Assembly: GCF_009938205.1 (NCBI RefSeq)
Contig: NZ_AP019654.1
Location: 868,001-932,000, forward strand
From: Vibrio panuliri
GTDB lineage: Bacteria > Pseudomonadota > Gammaproteobacteria > Enterobacterales > Vibrionaceae
DNA length: 64,000 nt
Direction of reading: 5' to 3'
This document shows positions 1-8,827 of this stretch, in pieces. The translations under genes were made by a program, and so were the position numbers. The notes under the pieces are model-generated. The model saw only the letters and a list, made by a program, of their open reading frames with translations, was not told the origin of the DNA and ran no database searches. Numbering within the stretch: position 1 is the first letter of the stretch; every line of letters begins with the position of its first letter.

Positions 1-1
1 T

Positions 2-352
2 GATCACAAAGCAGTGGTCAAATGGCAAACGGAATGGCAAGCATGTGATGAACTGCAAATGGCTGGCGGTTGTCGAGCAGAACACGCGGCGCTGCACGAG
101 ATTTGCGATGTTGATAGCGTATTGTTCCGACGTGGTTGGGATTTGCGTGGTCGCATTGAGTATCTGACTAAAATCCCAACTTACTACTATCAGTATCGGG
201 TTGGCGGACAAAGCCTCGCTCACGAGCAAGAGCGAAAATGCCCGAAATGTGGCGGTGAGTGGCTGCTCGACGAGCCACTGCATGACGTGTTCTATTTTAA
301 ATGCGATCAGTGCCGTATCGTTTCAAACATCTCATGGGATCACATCAAGTAG
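2..352 (+). CDS. Zinc-ribbon protein, DUF2310-like (3' part only)
   Basis: The frame is open to the left edge, so the true start lies outside the window and about 116 C-terminal residues are visible. Near the end are two CxxC pairs, CPKCGGEW and CDQCR, about 25 residues apart, which look like a zinc ribbon. The body is rich in Trp, Tyr and acidic residues. It resembles the conserved gammaproteobacterial Zn-ribbon proteins of the DUF2310 type, whose function is not known to me. It ends 22 bp before the convergent ypfN gene. The family name is from memory of the sequence type; the zinc-binding pairs are seen directly. Confidence 0.6.
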   Translation, partial: DHKAVVKWQTEWQACDELQMAGGCRAEHAALHEICDVDSVLFRRGWDLRGRIEYLTKIPTYYYQYRVGGQSLAHEQERKCPKCGGEWLLDEPLHDVFYFKCDQCRIVSNISWDHIK

Positions 353-374
353 TGAATGATTAGCAGCCTCATTG

Positions 375-560
375 TTACTTGGATGAGGTTGTTTCTTCCG
401 AGTCTTCTGGCTTCTCAGGCTTTGTTTCTGGATACAGGCCTTTTTTCTTCATTTGTGTCATCTTTATATTGGCGGTGTATTTCAGTGCAGCAATGTTGCC
501 AATAATAACCGCCAGTACAATTGCAATGATCACCCAAGGGTTGGTCAGTAAGTCCATCAT
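375..560 (-). CDS. ypfN: YpfN family small membrane protein (UPF0370)
   Basis: A 61-residue protein with one N-terminal membrane segment (about residues 7-26, WVIIAIVLAVIIGNIAAL) followed by a basic then acidic soluble tail rich in Lys, Glu and Pro. Length, layout and position downstream of dapE match E. coli YpfN, a small inner-membrane protein of unknown function. The start codon overlaps the stop of the peptidase gene upstream (ATGA), so it is translated as the last gene of the dapE group. A second ATG follows immediately, so the start is uncertain by one codon. Confidence 0.8.
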   Translation of the reverse strand: MMDLLTNPWVIIAIVLAVIIGNIAALKYTANIKMTQMKKKGLYPETKPEKPEDSEETTSSK

Positions 561-1243
561 TCATCTCCACTGATATTGGTGATAAATTGATTGTAGATGT
601 TTTCGAGCTGTTCTAGAACCACTTGATTACCCAAAATAGGCGAAAGGCGAAGTCGAAATTGCAACTGCTCCAATGTTAGTTGAGATAAACAGGCTTGCGC
701 GGTGGTTTTATGGCTGATGTGCCAAGGCTCGGGGGCAACACCACCTAAGTCTTTTGCATAGGGAAAGAAAAAACCATACTGGTTGAGATTAGCGGTAAGC
801 CATTGATAAAACTTTGCTTGGTGCCCAGTGAGGTATTCCCATGGCTCCAGTTGGAGTGAAACCCCTTCAGGCAATGAGTTACGGTCAAAGACGTCAAAGT
901 CACTGCCCCAATGGTGCCTACTTGCGCCAGGCAAGGCTGACCAGCGTAAAATGGCAGTGATCTTTTCAGCGCAAGACATCAAAGCTGTGTCGAGAGGTTG
1001 GCTGTGTTTATCTAAAATGGCACTCACCCCTGACATCTTGTTGTTCCAAATCAGCTTTTGTCGTTCAAAATCACGAAAGCCACTGGCGATGTTGAGGTTA
1101 AAGCCAGCCTGAGCCGCGGCATTTTTAAGTGACAGCAAATCTTGTTCTACCGCTGGATGGACAAGAAAGACTTTCTGACCAAACAGTAACTTAACTAAAT
1201 GGTCACTGCTGATACCGCTCAGTTGCTCAGGTGTCATTTTCAC
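557..1243 (-). CDS. M15 family metallopeptidase (D-Ala-D-Ala carboxypeptidase/LAS type)
   Basis: A 228-residue protein with the zinc-ligand patterns of the LAS/M15 peptidases: [10 protein letters not shown] at about residues 108-117 (the SxHxxGxxxD pattern) and EPWHIS at about 172-177. These bind zinc and place the catalytic residues for cutting peptide bonds in peptidoglycan stems or D-Ala-D-Ala dipeptides. No signal peptide is apparent at the chosen start, so a cytoplasmic role in recycling muropeptides is possible. The gene overlaps dapE by 4 bp upstream and ypfN by 4 bp downstream, a translationally coupled group linked to cell-wall precursor synthesis. The exact substrate cannot be read from sequence. 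Confidence 0.85.
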   Translation of the reverse strand: MKMTPEQLSGISSDHLVKLLFGQKVFLVHPAVEQDLLSLKNAAAQAGFNLNIASGFRDFERQKLIWNNKMSGVSAILDKHSQPLDTALMSCAEKITAILRWSALPGASRHHWGSDFDVFDRNSLPEGVSLQLEPWEYLTGHQAKFYQWLTANLNQYGFFFPYAKDLGGVAPEPWHISHKTTAQACLSQLTLEQLQFRLRLSPILGNQVVLEQLENIYNQFITNISGDE

Positions 1244-2373
1244 GCGAGTACGTTCTCCAAAATGTTTTGATACATGTCAGTCAGTTTTTCAAGGTCAGCA
1301 ATGCTTACACACTCATTAACTTTATGAATGGTGGCATTCACAGGACCTAGCTCGACGACTTGCCCGCCCATCTGCGCGATAAAGCGGCCATCTGAAGTAC
1401 CGCCAGTGGTGAGTAACTCCGGCGCTTTATGGTTGACGGCCGACACGCCTTTAACCACAGCATCAAGTAGACAGCCAGCATCGGTTAAGAAGGGTTGCCC
1501 ACTTAAGGTCCATTTTAAATCGTAGTCCAAGCCGTGCGCATCAAGCGTTGAATGAACGCGGCGCTTAATTTCAGCATCAGTCAGTTCGGTACTAAAACGG
1601 AAGTTAAACTGGACGTCAAACTCACCGGGAATAACATTTGAAGCGCCAGTTCCAGCCGCAACGTTGGGAATTTGAAAGCTGGTGGGTGGGAAATAGTCGT
1701 TGCCATCATCCCATTTGGTGCTGGCAAGTTCGGCTAACGCTGGTAATGCCTGATGGACTGGGTTGTTGGCTAAGTGAGGGTAAGCAACATGTCCTTGAAT
1801 GCCTTTGACCCGCAAGTCACCAGTAATCGAACCGCGACGGCCATTTTTCACCACATCACCGACGGCATGTGTACTTGATGGTTCACCCACAATACACATA
1901 TCAATGATTTCATTTCGCGCCATTAAGGTATCGACAACTCGGGTCGTACCATTGATAAACGGGCCTTCCTCATCGGAAGTAATGAGGAAGGCGAGCGAGC
2001 CTTGGTGATCTGGGTGATCGGCAATAAAGCGTTCGACGGCAACAATCATACAGGCTAGAGAGCCTTTCATATCGGCTGCACCGCGACCGTGGAGATAACC
2101 GTCAATAACGGTTGGCTCAAAGGGTGGGGTGTGCCATTGCTCAAGAGAACCCGCAGGCACAACGTCAGTGTGGCCGGCAAAGGCAAACAGCGGGGCTTGA
2201 TTACCGCGTCTTGCCCATAAGTTCGTCGTGTCTTCGAACACCATAACTTCGATTTCAAAACCGAGAGCTTGAAGGCGATCAATCATCACTTGTTGGCAGC
2301 CTGCGTCTTCCGGTGTGACCGATTGACGGCTAATAAAATCTTTTGCCAGAGCCAAAACAGGGCTGTCTGTCAT
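1240..2373 (-). CDS. dapE: Succinyl-diaminopimelate desuccinylase
   Basis: DapE removes succinate from N-succinyl-L,L-diaminopimelate in the succinylase branch of lysine/diaminopimelate synthesis, feeding peptidoglycan and lysine. The 377-residue length is standard. M20 metallopeptidase landmarks are visible: GHTDVVPAG (His about 68), AADMKG (Asp about 101), TSDEEG (catalytic Glu about 135) and [10 protein letters not shown] near residue 325. It lies 17 bp downstream of the ArsC-like gene and overlaps the peptidase gene by 4 bp. The arsC-like/dapE/ypfN order is the same as in E. coli. Confidence 0.96.
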   Translation of the reverse strand: MTDSPVLALAKDFISRQSVTPEDAGCQQVMIDRLQALGFEIEVMVFEDTTNLWARRGNQAPLFAFAGHTDVVPAGSLEQWHTPPFEPTVIDGYLHGRGAADMKGSLACMIVAVERFIADHPDHQGSLAFLITSDEEGPFINGTTRVVDTLMARNEIIDMCIVGEPSSTHAVGDVVKNGRRGSITGDLRVKGIQGHVAYPHLANNPVHQALPALAELASTKWDDGNDYFPPTSFQIPNVAAGTGASNVIPGEFDVQFNFRFSTELTDAEIKRRVHSTLDAHGLDYDLKWTLSGQPFLTDAGCLLDAVVKGVSAVNHKAPELLTTGGTSDGRFIAQMGGQVVELGPVNATIHKVNECVSIADLEKLTDMYQNILENVLA

Positions 2374-2390
2374 CCTTGAAATCCTTTTCG

Positions 2391-2738
2391 TTACGCAAAA
2401 ATGGCGGCGTATTGGTCCGCTTTAAATCCAATATGGTACTGATTATCAGCCAATAAGATAGGGCGCTTAATCATCGCTGGGTGTTCAACCAGCAATTCTA
2501 TCGCGGTCTGTTCATTTAGGCTTTCTTTTTGCTCTTGGCTCAGTTGGCGGAAAGTCGTTCCGCGTTTATTGAGCACATTTTCCCAGCCGAGAGCTTGGCA
2601 GAAAGTCGAAACCATCTGAGCATCCACTCCTTGTTTGCGGTAATCGTGAAACTCAAAGCTAACGTTTTCAGTTTCCAGCCATTTTTTGGCTTTTTTGATC
2701 GTATCGCAGTTCGGGATGCCGTACATAGTGATTGTCAT
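2391..2738 (-). CDS. yffB: ArsC/Spx family reductase-like protein (YffB type)
   Basis: A 115-residue thioredoxin-fold protein with a single cysteine near the N-terminus in the pattern IPNCDT (Cys11), as in ArsC/Spx-family proteins. The C-terminal part has the KRPIL segment typical of the family. E. coli YffB is the nearest named relative by position, directly upstream of dapE; its physiological substrate is not established, and glutathione-dependent activity has been proposed for the family. With only one Cys it would need an external thiol partner. It is the first gene of the leftward group ending in ypfN. Confidence 0.85.
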   Translation of the reverse strand: MTITMYGIPNCDTIKKAKKWLETENVSFEFHDYRKQGVDAQMVSTFCQALGWENVLNKRGTTFRQLSQEQKESLNEQTAIELLVEHPAMIKRPILLADNQYHIGFKADQYAAIFA

Positions 2739-2936
2739 GTTGAACCTTTTGAAGTGACATTTTTGTTATTTTTTAATCCTATCAGGAACTTCGCAGGGAA
2801 ACAAAAATGTGACGCATATATTTTGATGAGTAAAAAATACCCGAAATTCGCCTAATGACGACGAGTTATTGATCAAACGCAAGTTATTAATTGCATAAAC
2901 GGAAATAATGTTGCTTGAAGTTTATAGGAGGTATCA

Positions 2937-3224
2937 ATGGAACTGAGTCCTGTGTTTGCACGGCGTTTATACTTAGCTCTTTTAGTTGAAAGCTTAGAGC
3001 GCCCAAATGTTCCTAAATTAATTGAGCAGACGGGTTGGCCTCGTCGTACTATCCAAGATGTGATTAAAGCGCTTCCTGGTATCGGTATTGAGCTTGCTTT
3101 TGTGCAAGATGGTAGACGCCATAATGATGGCTACTACCAGCTTTCTGATTGGGGGCCTTTTGATAGCCAGTGGGTTAGTGAGCGCGAGTCAGATATTGCT
3201 GCGAGTTTGGGCTTCAAAGCTTAA
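2937..3224 (+). CDS. Small winged helix-turn-helix protein (HTH_43-like)
   Basis: A 95-residue protein that is almost entirely one predicted winged-helix DNA-binding domain. Residues about 20-48 (LIEQTGWPRRTIQDVIKAL) look like the helix-turn-helix, followed by a Tyr/Gly-rich wing (NDGYYQLSDWG). It is preceded by a near-perfect ribosome-binding site, TAGGAGGT, 4 bases before ATG. The upstream 200 bp is AT-rich and holds its promoter. No ligand-binding or dimerisation domain is visible, so it may be a simple regulator; its target is unknown. Confidence 0.75.
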   Translation: MELSPVFARRLYLALLVESLERPNVPKLIEQTGWPRRTIQDVIKALPGIGIELAFVQDGRRHNDGYYQLSDWGPFDSQWVSERESDIAASLGFKA

Positions 3225-3232
3225 CTGTGTCT

Positions 3233-3577
3233 TCATCCACATTTATACGCATTCCCCACCACAGTAAATGAGGTGGTAAAATCCTGTGGAGCTACCATAT
3301 ATACAGTTGTCGCGCCAAGTTTCTTGGCGCGATTTTTTATATCATTAACCGCGCCCTGAACAATCGCATCATTATTGAAGAACAGGTATGAGTACCAATG
3401 TCCTTCTGAGCCGGTTACTTCGCCCAACCATTCACATTCATCCGCGTTAAAACCATTGTCTAAGCGAATATGTACCACTTCAGCACCTTGATTTAACTGA
3501 GTATAGGGCGTAGAGCACCCTGCTAAAGTAAGCAGCAGTAGCGAGGCAATGCTACGCAGTTTGAGTGACATAAACAT
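3233..3577 (-). CDS. DUF4156-type outer-membrane lipoprotein
   Basis: The N-terminus is a lipoprotein signal: basic residues, a Leu-rich stretch, then the lipobox LAGC at about residues 19-22, so the mature protein would be lipid-anchored. Ser at position +2 argues for sorting to the outer membrane. The remaining 90 residues have two conserved Cys (in the DECEWLG segment and the C-terminal YKCG) that may form a disulfide, and a DIKNRAKKLGATTVY segment typical of DUF4156 proteins. Function unknown. The first ATG has an AGGA ribosome site at good distance; a second ATG two codons later is possible. It overlaps the 3' end of the next gene upstream by 26 bp. Confidence 0.8.
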   Translation of the reverse strand: MFMSLKLRSIASLLLLTLAGCSTPYTQLNQGAEVVHIRLDNGFNADECEWLGEVTGSEGHWYSYLFFNNDAIVQGAVNDIKNRAKKLGATTVYMVAPQDFTTSFTVVGNAYKCG

Positions 3578-3905
3578 AAAATCCTATCCAGCTAACAACT
3601 AACAACATCCATGGCAGTATAGCGGCTCTATCACGCTCTGGGGTGTCATTGGTCGATGATTGTTCTACTTGGTGAGTAGGTTGGGACTCGTTCTGTGCCT
3701 GTTTGGCTTTAAGATTTTTCTTCTTCGCTTTATCGGCTTGGCGAGCTTTCTCTTTTTGCTGTTTCTTATATAGGGCGATGCCTTTTTCGATGCCTTGAGC
3801 AACTAACTTGGTTTGCTCTTTGGTTTGACCAGGCTTTTGTGTTGCCTTCGCTATTTTCATCGCTTCTTCTTGGCTTTGCTGTGAGGGTACAACTTTGTTT
3901 TTCAT
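3552..3905 (-). CDS. DUF2956 family protein with C-terminal membrane anchor
   Basis: About 117 residues from the ATG at 3905: a very basic, Gln/Lys-rich helical N-terminal region (SQEEAMKIAKATQKPGQT, then KKQQKEKARQADKAKKK), a short Ser/Thr-rich linker, and one hydrophobic segment at the C-terminus (ILPWMLLVVSWIGFYVYV). This suggests a tail-anchored inner-membrane protein with its charged part in the cytoplasm. The layout matches DUF2956 proteins of marine gammaproteobacteria, function unknown. A longer TTG-start version (from 3929) is possible but less likely. The 3' end overlaps the lipoprotein gene. Confidence 0.75.
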   Translation of the reverse strand: MKNKVVPSQQSQEEAMKIAKATQKPGQTKEQTKLVAQGIEKGIALYKKQQKEKARQADKAKKKNLKAKQAQNESQPTHQVEQSSTNDTPERDRAAILPWMLLVVSWIGFYVYVTQTA

Positions 3906-3995
3906 TATTGGTAACGACTGATGGATCAAAGATACTCTTATCCTATCACGGTATAATTCGTTGAGGGGAAAACAATTAAGTCAGGGACTGAGTTT

Positions 3996-4526
3996 GTGAA
4001 AAAAGTAATAATTGCTAGTGCCTTACTCGCCGTGCCTGTGTGGTTTGTGCTTCGAGGAGAGCCGCCTGTTCCTGAGGTGTTGGACAATGATATTTTTTCC
4101 CATCAACAGCAAATGTTGGCGTTGCAGAATCAACTCAAAGCGGACCCCAATCAAGCTGAGTTATGGTTTCAACTTGGGCATGGTTATTTGAATCAACAAG
4201 AGTTTCAATCGGCGCTGACGTGCTTTGACTATGCAGTGAGATTGAACCCAACTCCCACCGCAAACCAGTTGTCAGCCAAAGCGACGGCGCTGTATTACTT
4301 AAATAAGCAACATATGACGGATGAAGTGACCACGCTACTGGATGCGGCTTTAGCGCAAGACGCGAATAATTTGACGGCGCTTACCTTAATCGCAAGTGAT
4401 CATTACATCAGTTTGCGTTATGCGCAGGCGGTCGAAGTGTGGACGCAACTGCTTGAATCATCAAATCCTGAGTTGGATCGTGAATCGGTTATCCATGCTT
4501 TAAATCAAGCTAAACAGATGCTGTAG
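3996..4526 (+). CDS. nrfG: TPR protein, NrfG-like (cytochrome c nitrite reductase maturation)
   Basis: A 176-residue protein with an N-terminal membrane anchor (residues 4-20) and tetratricopeptide-type helices, clearest at about 53-88 (AELWFQLGHGYLNQQEFQ, then ALTCFDYAVRLNP). NrfG-type TPR proteins work with the NrfE/NrfF haem lyase to attach haem to the unusual CxxCK site of NrfA. The link here rests on layout and on the gene being directly convergent with nrfA, 52 bp away across a terminator; a general TPR protein of the CcmI/CycH kind is the alternative. Start is GTG. Confidence 0.65.
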   Translation: MKKVIIASALLAVPVWFVLRGEPPVPEVLDNDIFSHQQQMLALQNQLKADPNQAELWFQLGHGYLNQQEFQSALTCFDYAVRLNPTPTANQLSAKATALYYLNKQHMTDEVTTLLDAALAQDANNLTALTLIASDHYISLRYAQAVEVWTQLLESSNPELDRESVIHALNQAKQML

Positions 4527-4542
4527 CGAGCGCTATCCTTAA

Positions 4543-4572
4543 GAAAAACCGGTGCAAGCACCGGTTTTTTCT
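4543..4572. terminator. Bidirectional intrinsic terminator between nrfG-like gene and nrfA
   Basis: An ACCGGTG/CACCGGT stem with a CAAG loop is flanked by A-runs on the left and T-runs on the right, so it can stop transcription from both convergent genes. Confidence 0.9.
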
Positions 4573-4578
4573 GTGTTG

Positions 4579-6006
4579 TTAATATTGGGCTTCTCGCGCT
4601 TTGGCCTGTTCTTCCCATTGTGGTACGACGGTTTCGAGGAAGTGTTTCTTCTCTGCGTTCATCGCATCCATATCCATACCAAGAGCTTGTTGCGCTTTTT
4701 CTTTGGTTGAAATGTCGGGCAGTTCTACCGGATCAGTAATGCCTTTCTTCGCCAACAAGCGAACCAGTTTAGTGCGCGCATCGGCGGCTCTATCTACCGC
4801 GGTGCCTAGAACTTCTAAAGCCACTTCTGGTGCATGCATATGAACCCCGTGAGATGCAATTGCATAGTCCCAACGCCATTGAGCATGACGAATATCTTGT
4901 AGAATATCGGCCATTTCAGCTTCTGTCGCTCCCGCATCCCAAGCCGCACCGGCTTCAAAATGAGCGGCAACGATTTGCTTCTCAGCGGTCAGTTTCATGT
5001 TGTGCACTTGGGCTTTGCGTGTATTCACTATTTCTAGCATCTGATCTTTGCTTTGGGTGTGACAGTTGGCACAAGTGTCTTCGAAGCGGTCAAAGGGATT
5101 ACCCACTTTGTGGTCGGTATATACTGTGCCATCTTCTTTGGTCACTTTTGGCATGTGGCAGTCTACGCAGACGACTTTATTCTTACCATGTATACCGTCA
5201 CGCCATGTTTCGTAGCCGGGGTGCTGAGCTTTTAACATTGGCGCTTTTGACACTTTATGGGTCCAATCTTTAAAGCCTAATGCATCGTAGTATTTTTCCA
5301 TATCTTCGACGGTTGTTCCCATGTCCCACGGGAATTTGACGGCTTTGGTTGGTCCAGTGAAGTAATACTCAACGTGGCATTGACCACAAACCGAGGCTTG
5401 TTGATCGAGGCGAGTTTGTTGGTCGAAAGGTTTATTAATCGTAGCAAAAGCGCGTTCTACATAAGGCTTGGCAAGGGCGAGGGCCGGTTCGCCATTTTTA
5501 AACGCTTCGCTGCGCGTATCGTGACAGTCGGCACACCCAATCGGATTTGCAATTTGATTACCACCGCGAGCCCATTTACCCGTAAAGTAGCCATCTTCGC
5601 CTTGTTCATCAATCACGCGACCAACATCCGGGCTTTTACAGCTCCAGCATGCCATTGGCATTGGGCCGGAGTTCTCATCTGTCGGGCCTCCAGTACGCAA
5701 TGTTTGGCGCACATCATCTAAAGCGTAAAAGTGTCCACGTGCTTTATTGTAGTCCTTGGCAAAACCATAACCCGCCCACAGAATGACCATGTTCGGGTCA
5801 TCAGCAAGTGCATCATCAATTGCTTCACTTTCTGATGTTGCTTTCCAAGAGTGGTATTGATCGGGGTGCTGCTGCTCGTAAGCCTCATTGCGAGGGTCGA
5901 TCAGTTGTTTGTTTTCAGGCGCAGCAATACTGGTGGCGCTAATTATCGAGCTTGCCACTATCACTATTGTTGCAGCGGAGTTTTTTATCCAATGCAATTT
6001 ATTCAC
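4579..6006 (-). CDS. nrfA: Ammonia-forming cytochrome c nitrite reductase (cytochrome c552)
   Basis: NrfA is the periplasmic pentahaem enzyme that reduces nitrite to ammonium with six electrons during anaerobic respiration. The 475-residue protein has a signal peptide (about residues 1-28), the diagnostic active-site haem motif CWSCK (about 120-124) where Lys replaces His as ligand, and four ordinary haem motifs: CADCH, CGQCH, CVDCH and CANCH. The C-terminal half carries the His/Met-rich helices ([10 protein letters not shown]) of the family. It is transcribed away from nrfBCDE, with a long shared control region between them. Confidence 0.97.
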   Translation of the reverse strand: MNKLHWIKNSAATIVIVASSIISATSIAAPENKQLIDPRNEAYEQQHPDQYHSWKATSESEAIDDALADDPNMVILWAGYGFAKDYNKARGHFYALDDVRQTLRTGGPTDENSGPMPMACWSCKSPDVGRVIDEQGEDGYFTGKWARGGNQIANPIGCADCHDTRSEAFKNGEPALALAKPYVERAFATINKPFDQQTRLDQQASVCGQCHVEYYFTGPTKAVKFPWDMGTTVEDMEKYYDALGFKDWTHKVSKAPMLKAQHPGYETWRDGIHGKNKVVCVDCHMPKVTKEDGTVYTDHKVGNPFDRFEDTCANCHTQSKDQMLEIVNTRKAQVHNMKLTAEKQIVAAHFEAGAAWDAGATEAEMADILQDIRHAQWRWDYAIASHGVHMHAPEVALEVLGTAVDRAADARTKLVRLLAKKGITDPVELPDISTKEKAQQALGMDMDAMNAEKKHFLETVVPQWEEQAKAREAQY

Positions 6007-6132
6007 AGTGCTATCTCCATATTCTGTTGTTATTTAGCAGCGTTGTGTTCTGGCTATATTCCAAACTAAGAATTGGAGTTGCTAATAGTGTAATCAACTG
6101 GCATGAAATGAATATTTCCCATCTAGATTTGA

Positions 6133-6146
6133 TTGTTTAAGATCAA
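6133..6146. promoter_or_regulatory. Candidate FNR box upstream of nrfA
   Basis: TTGTT-TAAG-ATCAA matches the FNR consensus TTGAT-N4-ATCAA at 9 of 10 defined positions. It lies about 127 bp upstream of the nrfA start codon, a reasonable place for anaerobic activation of nrfA. Not tested; based on the match only. Confidence 0.6.
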
Positions 6147-6182
6147 TTTATATAAGTGATCTAAGTCATAAATAGATTTTTA

Positions 6183-6198
6183 TACCTCGAAAGGGGTA
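6183..6198. promoter_or_regulatory. Candidate NarP/NarL 7-2-7 site in the nrfA-nrfB control region
   Basis: TACCTCG-AA-AGGGGTA is an inverted pair of heptamers with the 2-bp spacing preferred by NarP. It matches the consensus TACYYMT-N2-AKRRGTA at 13 of 14 positions. Its centre is 51 bp from the centre of the FNR-like box, on the side away from nrfA. Confidence 0.6.
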
Positions 6199-6577
6199 GG
6201 TTTTTGGTGGTTGTTAATAATAAGAGTTATTCTCAATTAATTATTAAGGAATTAGGAAACTATGTGCTCGATTTAATTTAATATTGTTCGGCTTTACGCA
6301 GTTAAATTGGTCTGCCCAATAGAAATAGCTTGGACTCCAGTATCTTGCTGCGACTTAAGTATTTATCAGGGTGATAATGATCTTATTTTCGAGTCATTTC
6401 AGTTTTGCTCTTTTCATAATCAAGTAAACTAATAAATAAGCGTTGTGGCTTATCCAAAATAAGAATTGATTTCATTTGGCGCATAAAAATTGCGTTGAAG
6501 GATTTTAATTTTTACCCATTTTAACTTTGCTCTTAAGTCGTGAGTAAAAGAAAGAATGGTGACGAGGAAAGGATAAT

Positions 6578-7165
6578 ATGGCCAATATAAAGTTGACCAT
6601 AGTCATGATGCTAAAGTTATTTCTTACATTATGCCTCTATGGTTATTCTCTTCATGCCGTTGCCGAGTCATCAACAATTGAGGCAACACCTCAGTCGATG
6701 CGACATGAAGTCACGCTATTTCGTGACAAAGACTACAAATGTATTCAATGTCACAAAGACTCCAAGCAAACCTTATTAGGTTCCCATGGTGAACAAGCGC
6801 ATCTTGAGCTAGGTCGCGAGGTCAATTGTGTCGATTGCCACAATAATATTGGCCCAGACCATCGAGAAGGTGCGCCGCAAGTCAATAAGTTCTTCAGTGC
6901 ACAATCGCAGCAGGGCAGTGAAAAAACAACACTAGAACCTGACGCCATTTTGAAAGCCAACAGTCAATGTATGGACTGCCATCAAGCGAGCAAATTGAGA
7001 GAATACAGCTGGACGCACGATGTTCATGCGAAAAATCTTACCTGTTCTAATTGCCATGATGTGCATGCCAGTCAAGCAAAAGTATTGGGGCTAGAGCGCA
7101 AAGAACGCATTAAGCTTTGTGTTGACTGCCACTCCGATATCACCGAGTTGAAGGAGGAGAAGTAG
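6578..7165 (+). CDS. nrfB: Pentahaem cytochrome c NrfB (electron donor to NrfA)
   Basis: NrfB carries electrons from the quinol-oxidising NrfC/NrfD pair to NrfA in the periplasm. The 195-residue protein has a signal peptide ending near residue 28 and five CxxCH haem sites: CIQCH, CVDCH, CMDCH, CSNCH and CVDCH, the number expected for NrfB. It is the first gene of the rightward operon, with nrfC starting one base after its stop codon. Confidence 0.93.
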   Translation: MANIKLTIVMMLKLFLTLCLYGYSLHAVAESSTIEATPQSMRHEVTLFRDKDYKCIQCHKDSKQTLLGSHGEQAHLELGREVNCVDCHNNIGPDHREGAPQVNKFFSAQSQQGSEKTTLEPDAILKANSQCMDCHQASKLREYSWTHDVHAKNLTCSNCHDVHASQAKVLGLERKERIKLCVDCHSDITELKEEK

Positions 7166-7166
7166 C

Positions 7167-7856
7167 ATGAAATGTAGCAGACGTAATTTTATTGTCGGTA
7201 GCGGTGCCGTCATTTTTACTACCGGTGGCGCCGGTCTATCACTGCTTCACAGCAGAAAGTTGGATGCGAGCGAACCTCAAACTGCAAAGCGATTGGGTAT
7301 GGTGCACGACGAAACGGCGTGTATTGGTTGTACTGCATGCACGGATGCTTGCCGAGAGGTGAACAAGGTGCCTGAAGGTGTGTCTCGTCTTGAGATTTTG
7401 CGCAGTGAACCTCAAGGACAATTTCCTGATGTAAGCTATCGCTTTACGCGCCGCTCTTGCCAACACTGTGAAAATCCTCCCTGCGTCTACGTGTGCCCAA
7501 CGGGCGCGGCTTACAAAGATGAGCAGACCGGCATCATCGATGTGCACAAGGAAAAGTGTGTTGGGTGCGGTTATTGCTTAGCCGCCTGTCCTTACCAAGT
7601 GCGTTTCTTTAATCCCGAAGATCATTCAGCCGATAAGTGTAATTTCTGTCGAGATACCAACTTAGCGCAAGGTAAGCTGCCTGCATGTGTTGAGTCATGT
7701 CCAACCAACGCATTGATATTTGGTGACTTAAATGACAAGACCAGTGAGATCAGTCAAGTAATCAGCAATAAAGTGGTGTATCGCGATAAGGCGCATCTCG
7801 GCACTCAACCAAAATTGTACAAGGTACCTCATCAGAAAGGGGAGGTTTCATCATGA
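7167..7856 (+). CDS. nrfC: NrfC, periplasmic 4Fe-4S ferredoxin-like subunit
   Basis: A 229-residue iron-sulfur protein that passes electrons from the membrane subunit NrfD to NrfB. It starts with a Tat signal (SRRNFIVG at residues 4-11, then a hydrophobic stretch), so it is exported folded with its clusters. Four cysteine clusters for 4Fe-4S centres are visible, including CIGCTACTDAC, CQHCENPPCVYVCP, CVGCGYCLAACP and CNFC...CVESCP. Its stop overlaps the nrfD start (ATGA), showing translational coupling. Confidence 0.94.
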   Translation: MKCSRRNFIVGSGAVIFTTGGAGLSLLHSRKLDASEPQTAKRLGMVHDETACIGCTACTDACREVNKVPEGVSRLEILRSEPQGQFPDVSYRFTRRSCQHCENPPCVYVCPTGAAYKDEQTGIIDVHKEKCVGCGYCLAACPYQVRFFNPEDHSADKCNFCRDTNLAQGKLPACVESCPTNALIFGDLNDKTSEISQVISNKVVYRDKAHLGTQPKLYKVPHQKGEVSS

Positions 7857-8824
7857 GCGGATTCGACAGTGCTTTTCATTTTGACTCCCTAGTATGGGAT
7901 TGGATTATTGCGGTGTATCTATTTCTTGCAGGGATGTCTGCAGGTGCCGTGATGATTGCTTTGTATTTGAAACGCAGAGTAATTGAAGGTGATCCGGCGA
8001 ATAATGGCATTATGAAGGCGATGGCGTGGTTGGCACCTTTTGGCATTATATCAGGGTTAACTATTTTAATATTTCACCTAACCAAACCGTTATCTTTCTG
8101 GAAAATAATGATTTTTTACAATCCAACCTCGGTTATGTCGATGGGGGTGATTTTATTCCAAGTTTATATGGTGGTTTTGTTTATTTGGATCGGGGTGATA
8201 TTTCGTGCACCAATAATGAATACGCTCGATGGTAAGTTACCGGATGGGCTATTGAATTGGGCTGATAACCTGCTGGTTAAGTTAAAGAATGGCAGCAATG
8301 GCTTGGAATTATTTCTTGGCTTTCTTGCGATTATTCTAGCGGCTTATACGGGATTTCTGCTGTCTGCATTAAAAACATACCCAATGCTCAATAATCCGGT
8401 ATTACCGATTCTTTTTCTTTTCTCTAGTATTTCGTCGGGTGTCGCGGCTTGCTTAATGTTCGGGGTGCTCTTGTTCAAAGAGCCGGCGAGCAGTCCTAGC
8501 GTTTCGTGGGTACACTATATTGAGCGTCCGGTGGTGATGTTTGAACTGTTTGTTTTGGTCACATTCTTTACTGGGCTTATTTTTAGTGGAGGACAGAACG
8601 AAGTTGCTGCTTGGAATGCGATTGGCGGAGGTTTTTGGTCCAATTGGTTTTGGTTTGGTGTTGTGCTGTTGGGCATGGTACTACCATTGGTGTTAAACAG
8701 TGTGACTTCAAAGCAAACACGTCATCGTGGCGGCTATATATTTGTTGTTACTTCACTAAGCCTCGTTGGGGTCTTAATGCTGCGTACCTTTATTCTGTAT
8801 GCGGGTCAGATGACGGTGGTTTAG
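7853..8824 (+). CDS. nrfD: NrfD, integral membrane quinol-oxidising subunit
   Basis: A 323-residue polytopic membrane protein of the NrfD/PsrC family that takes electrons from quinol in the inner membrane and hands them to NrfC. About eight or more hydrophobic segments are visible, the first at residues 15-36 (WIIAVYLFLAGMSAGAVMI), with the family pattern LAGMSAG. Overlap with nrfC by 4 bp and immediate contact with nrfE show that they are made together. Confidence 0.93.
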   Translation: MSGFDSAFHFDSLVWDWIIAVYLFLAGMSAGAVMIALYLKRRVIEGDPANNGIMKAMAWLAPFGIISGLTILIFHLTKPLSFWKIMIFYNPTSVMSMGVILFQVYMVVLFIWIGVIFRAPIMNTLDGKLPDGLLNWADNLLVKLKNGSNGLELFLGFLAIILAAYTGFLLSALKTYPMLNNPVLPILFLFSSISSGVAACLMFGVLLFKEPASSPSVSWVHYIERPVVMFELFVLVTFFTGLIFSGGQNEVAAWNAIGGGFWSNWFWFGVVLLGMVLPLVLNSVTSKQTRHRGGYIFVVTSLSLVGVLMLRTFILYAGQMTVV

Positions 8825-8827
8825 TTG

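Larger units (their letters stand above)
6007..6577. promoter_or_regulatory. Divergent control region between nrfA and nrfB
   Basis: About 570 bp of AT-rich DNA with no convincing gene. Besides the FNR-like and NarP-like sites near nrfA, a single NarL/NarP-type heptamer TACCCAT lies at 6513-6519, about 60 bp before nrfB. The promoter of nrfB was not located with confidence. The region is longer than needed for two simple promoters and could hold further regulator or IHF sites. Confidence 0.6.
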
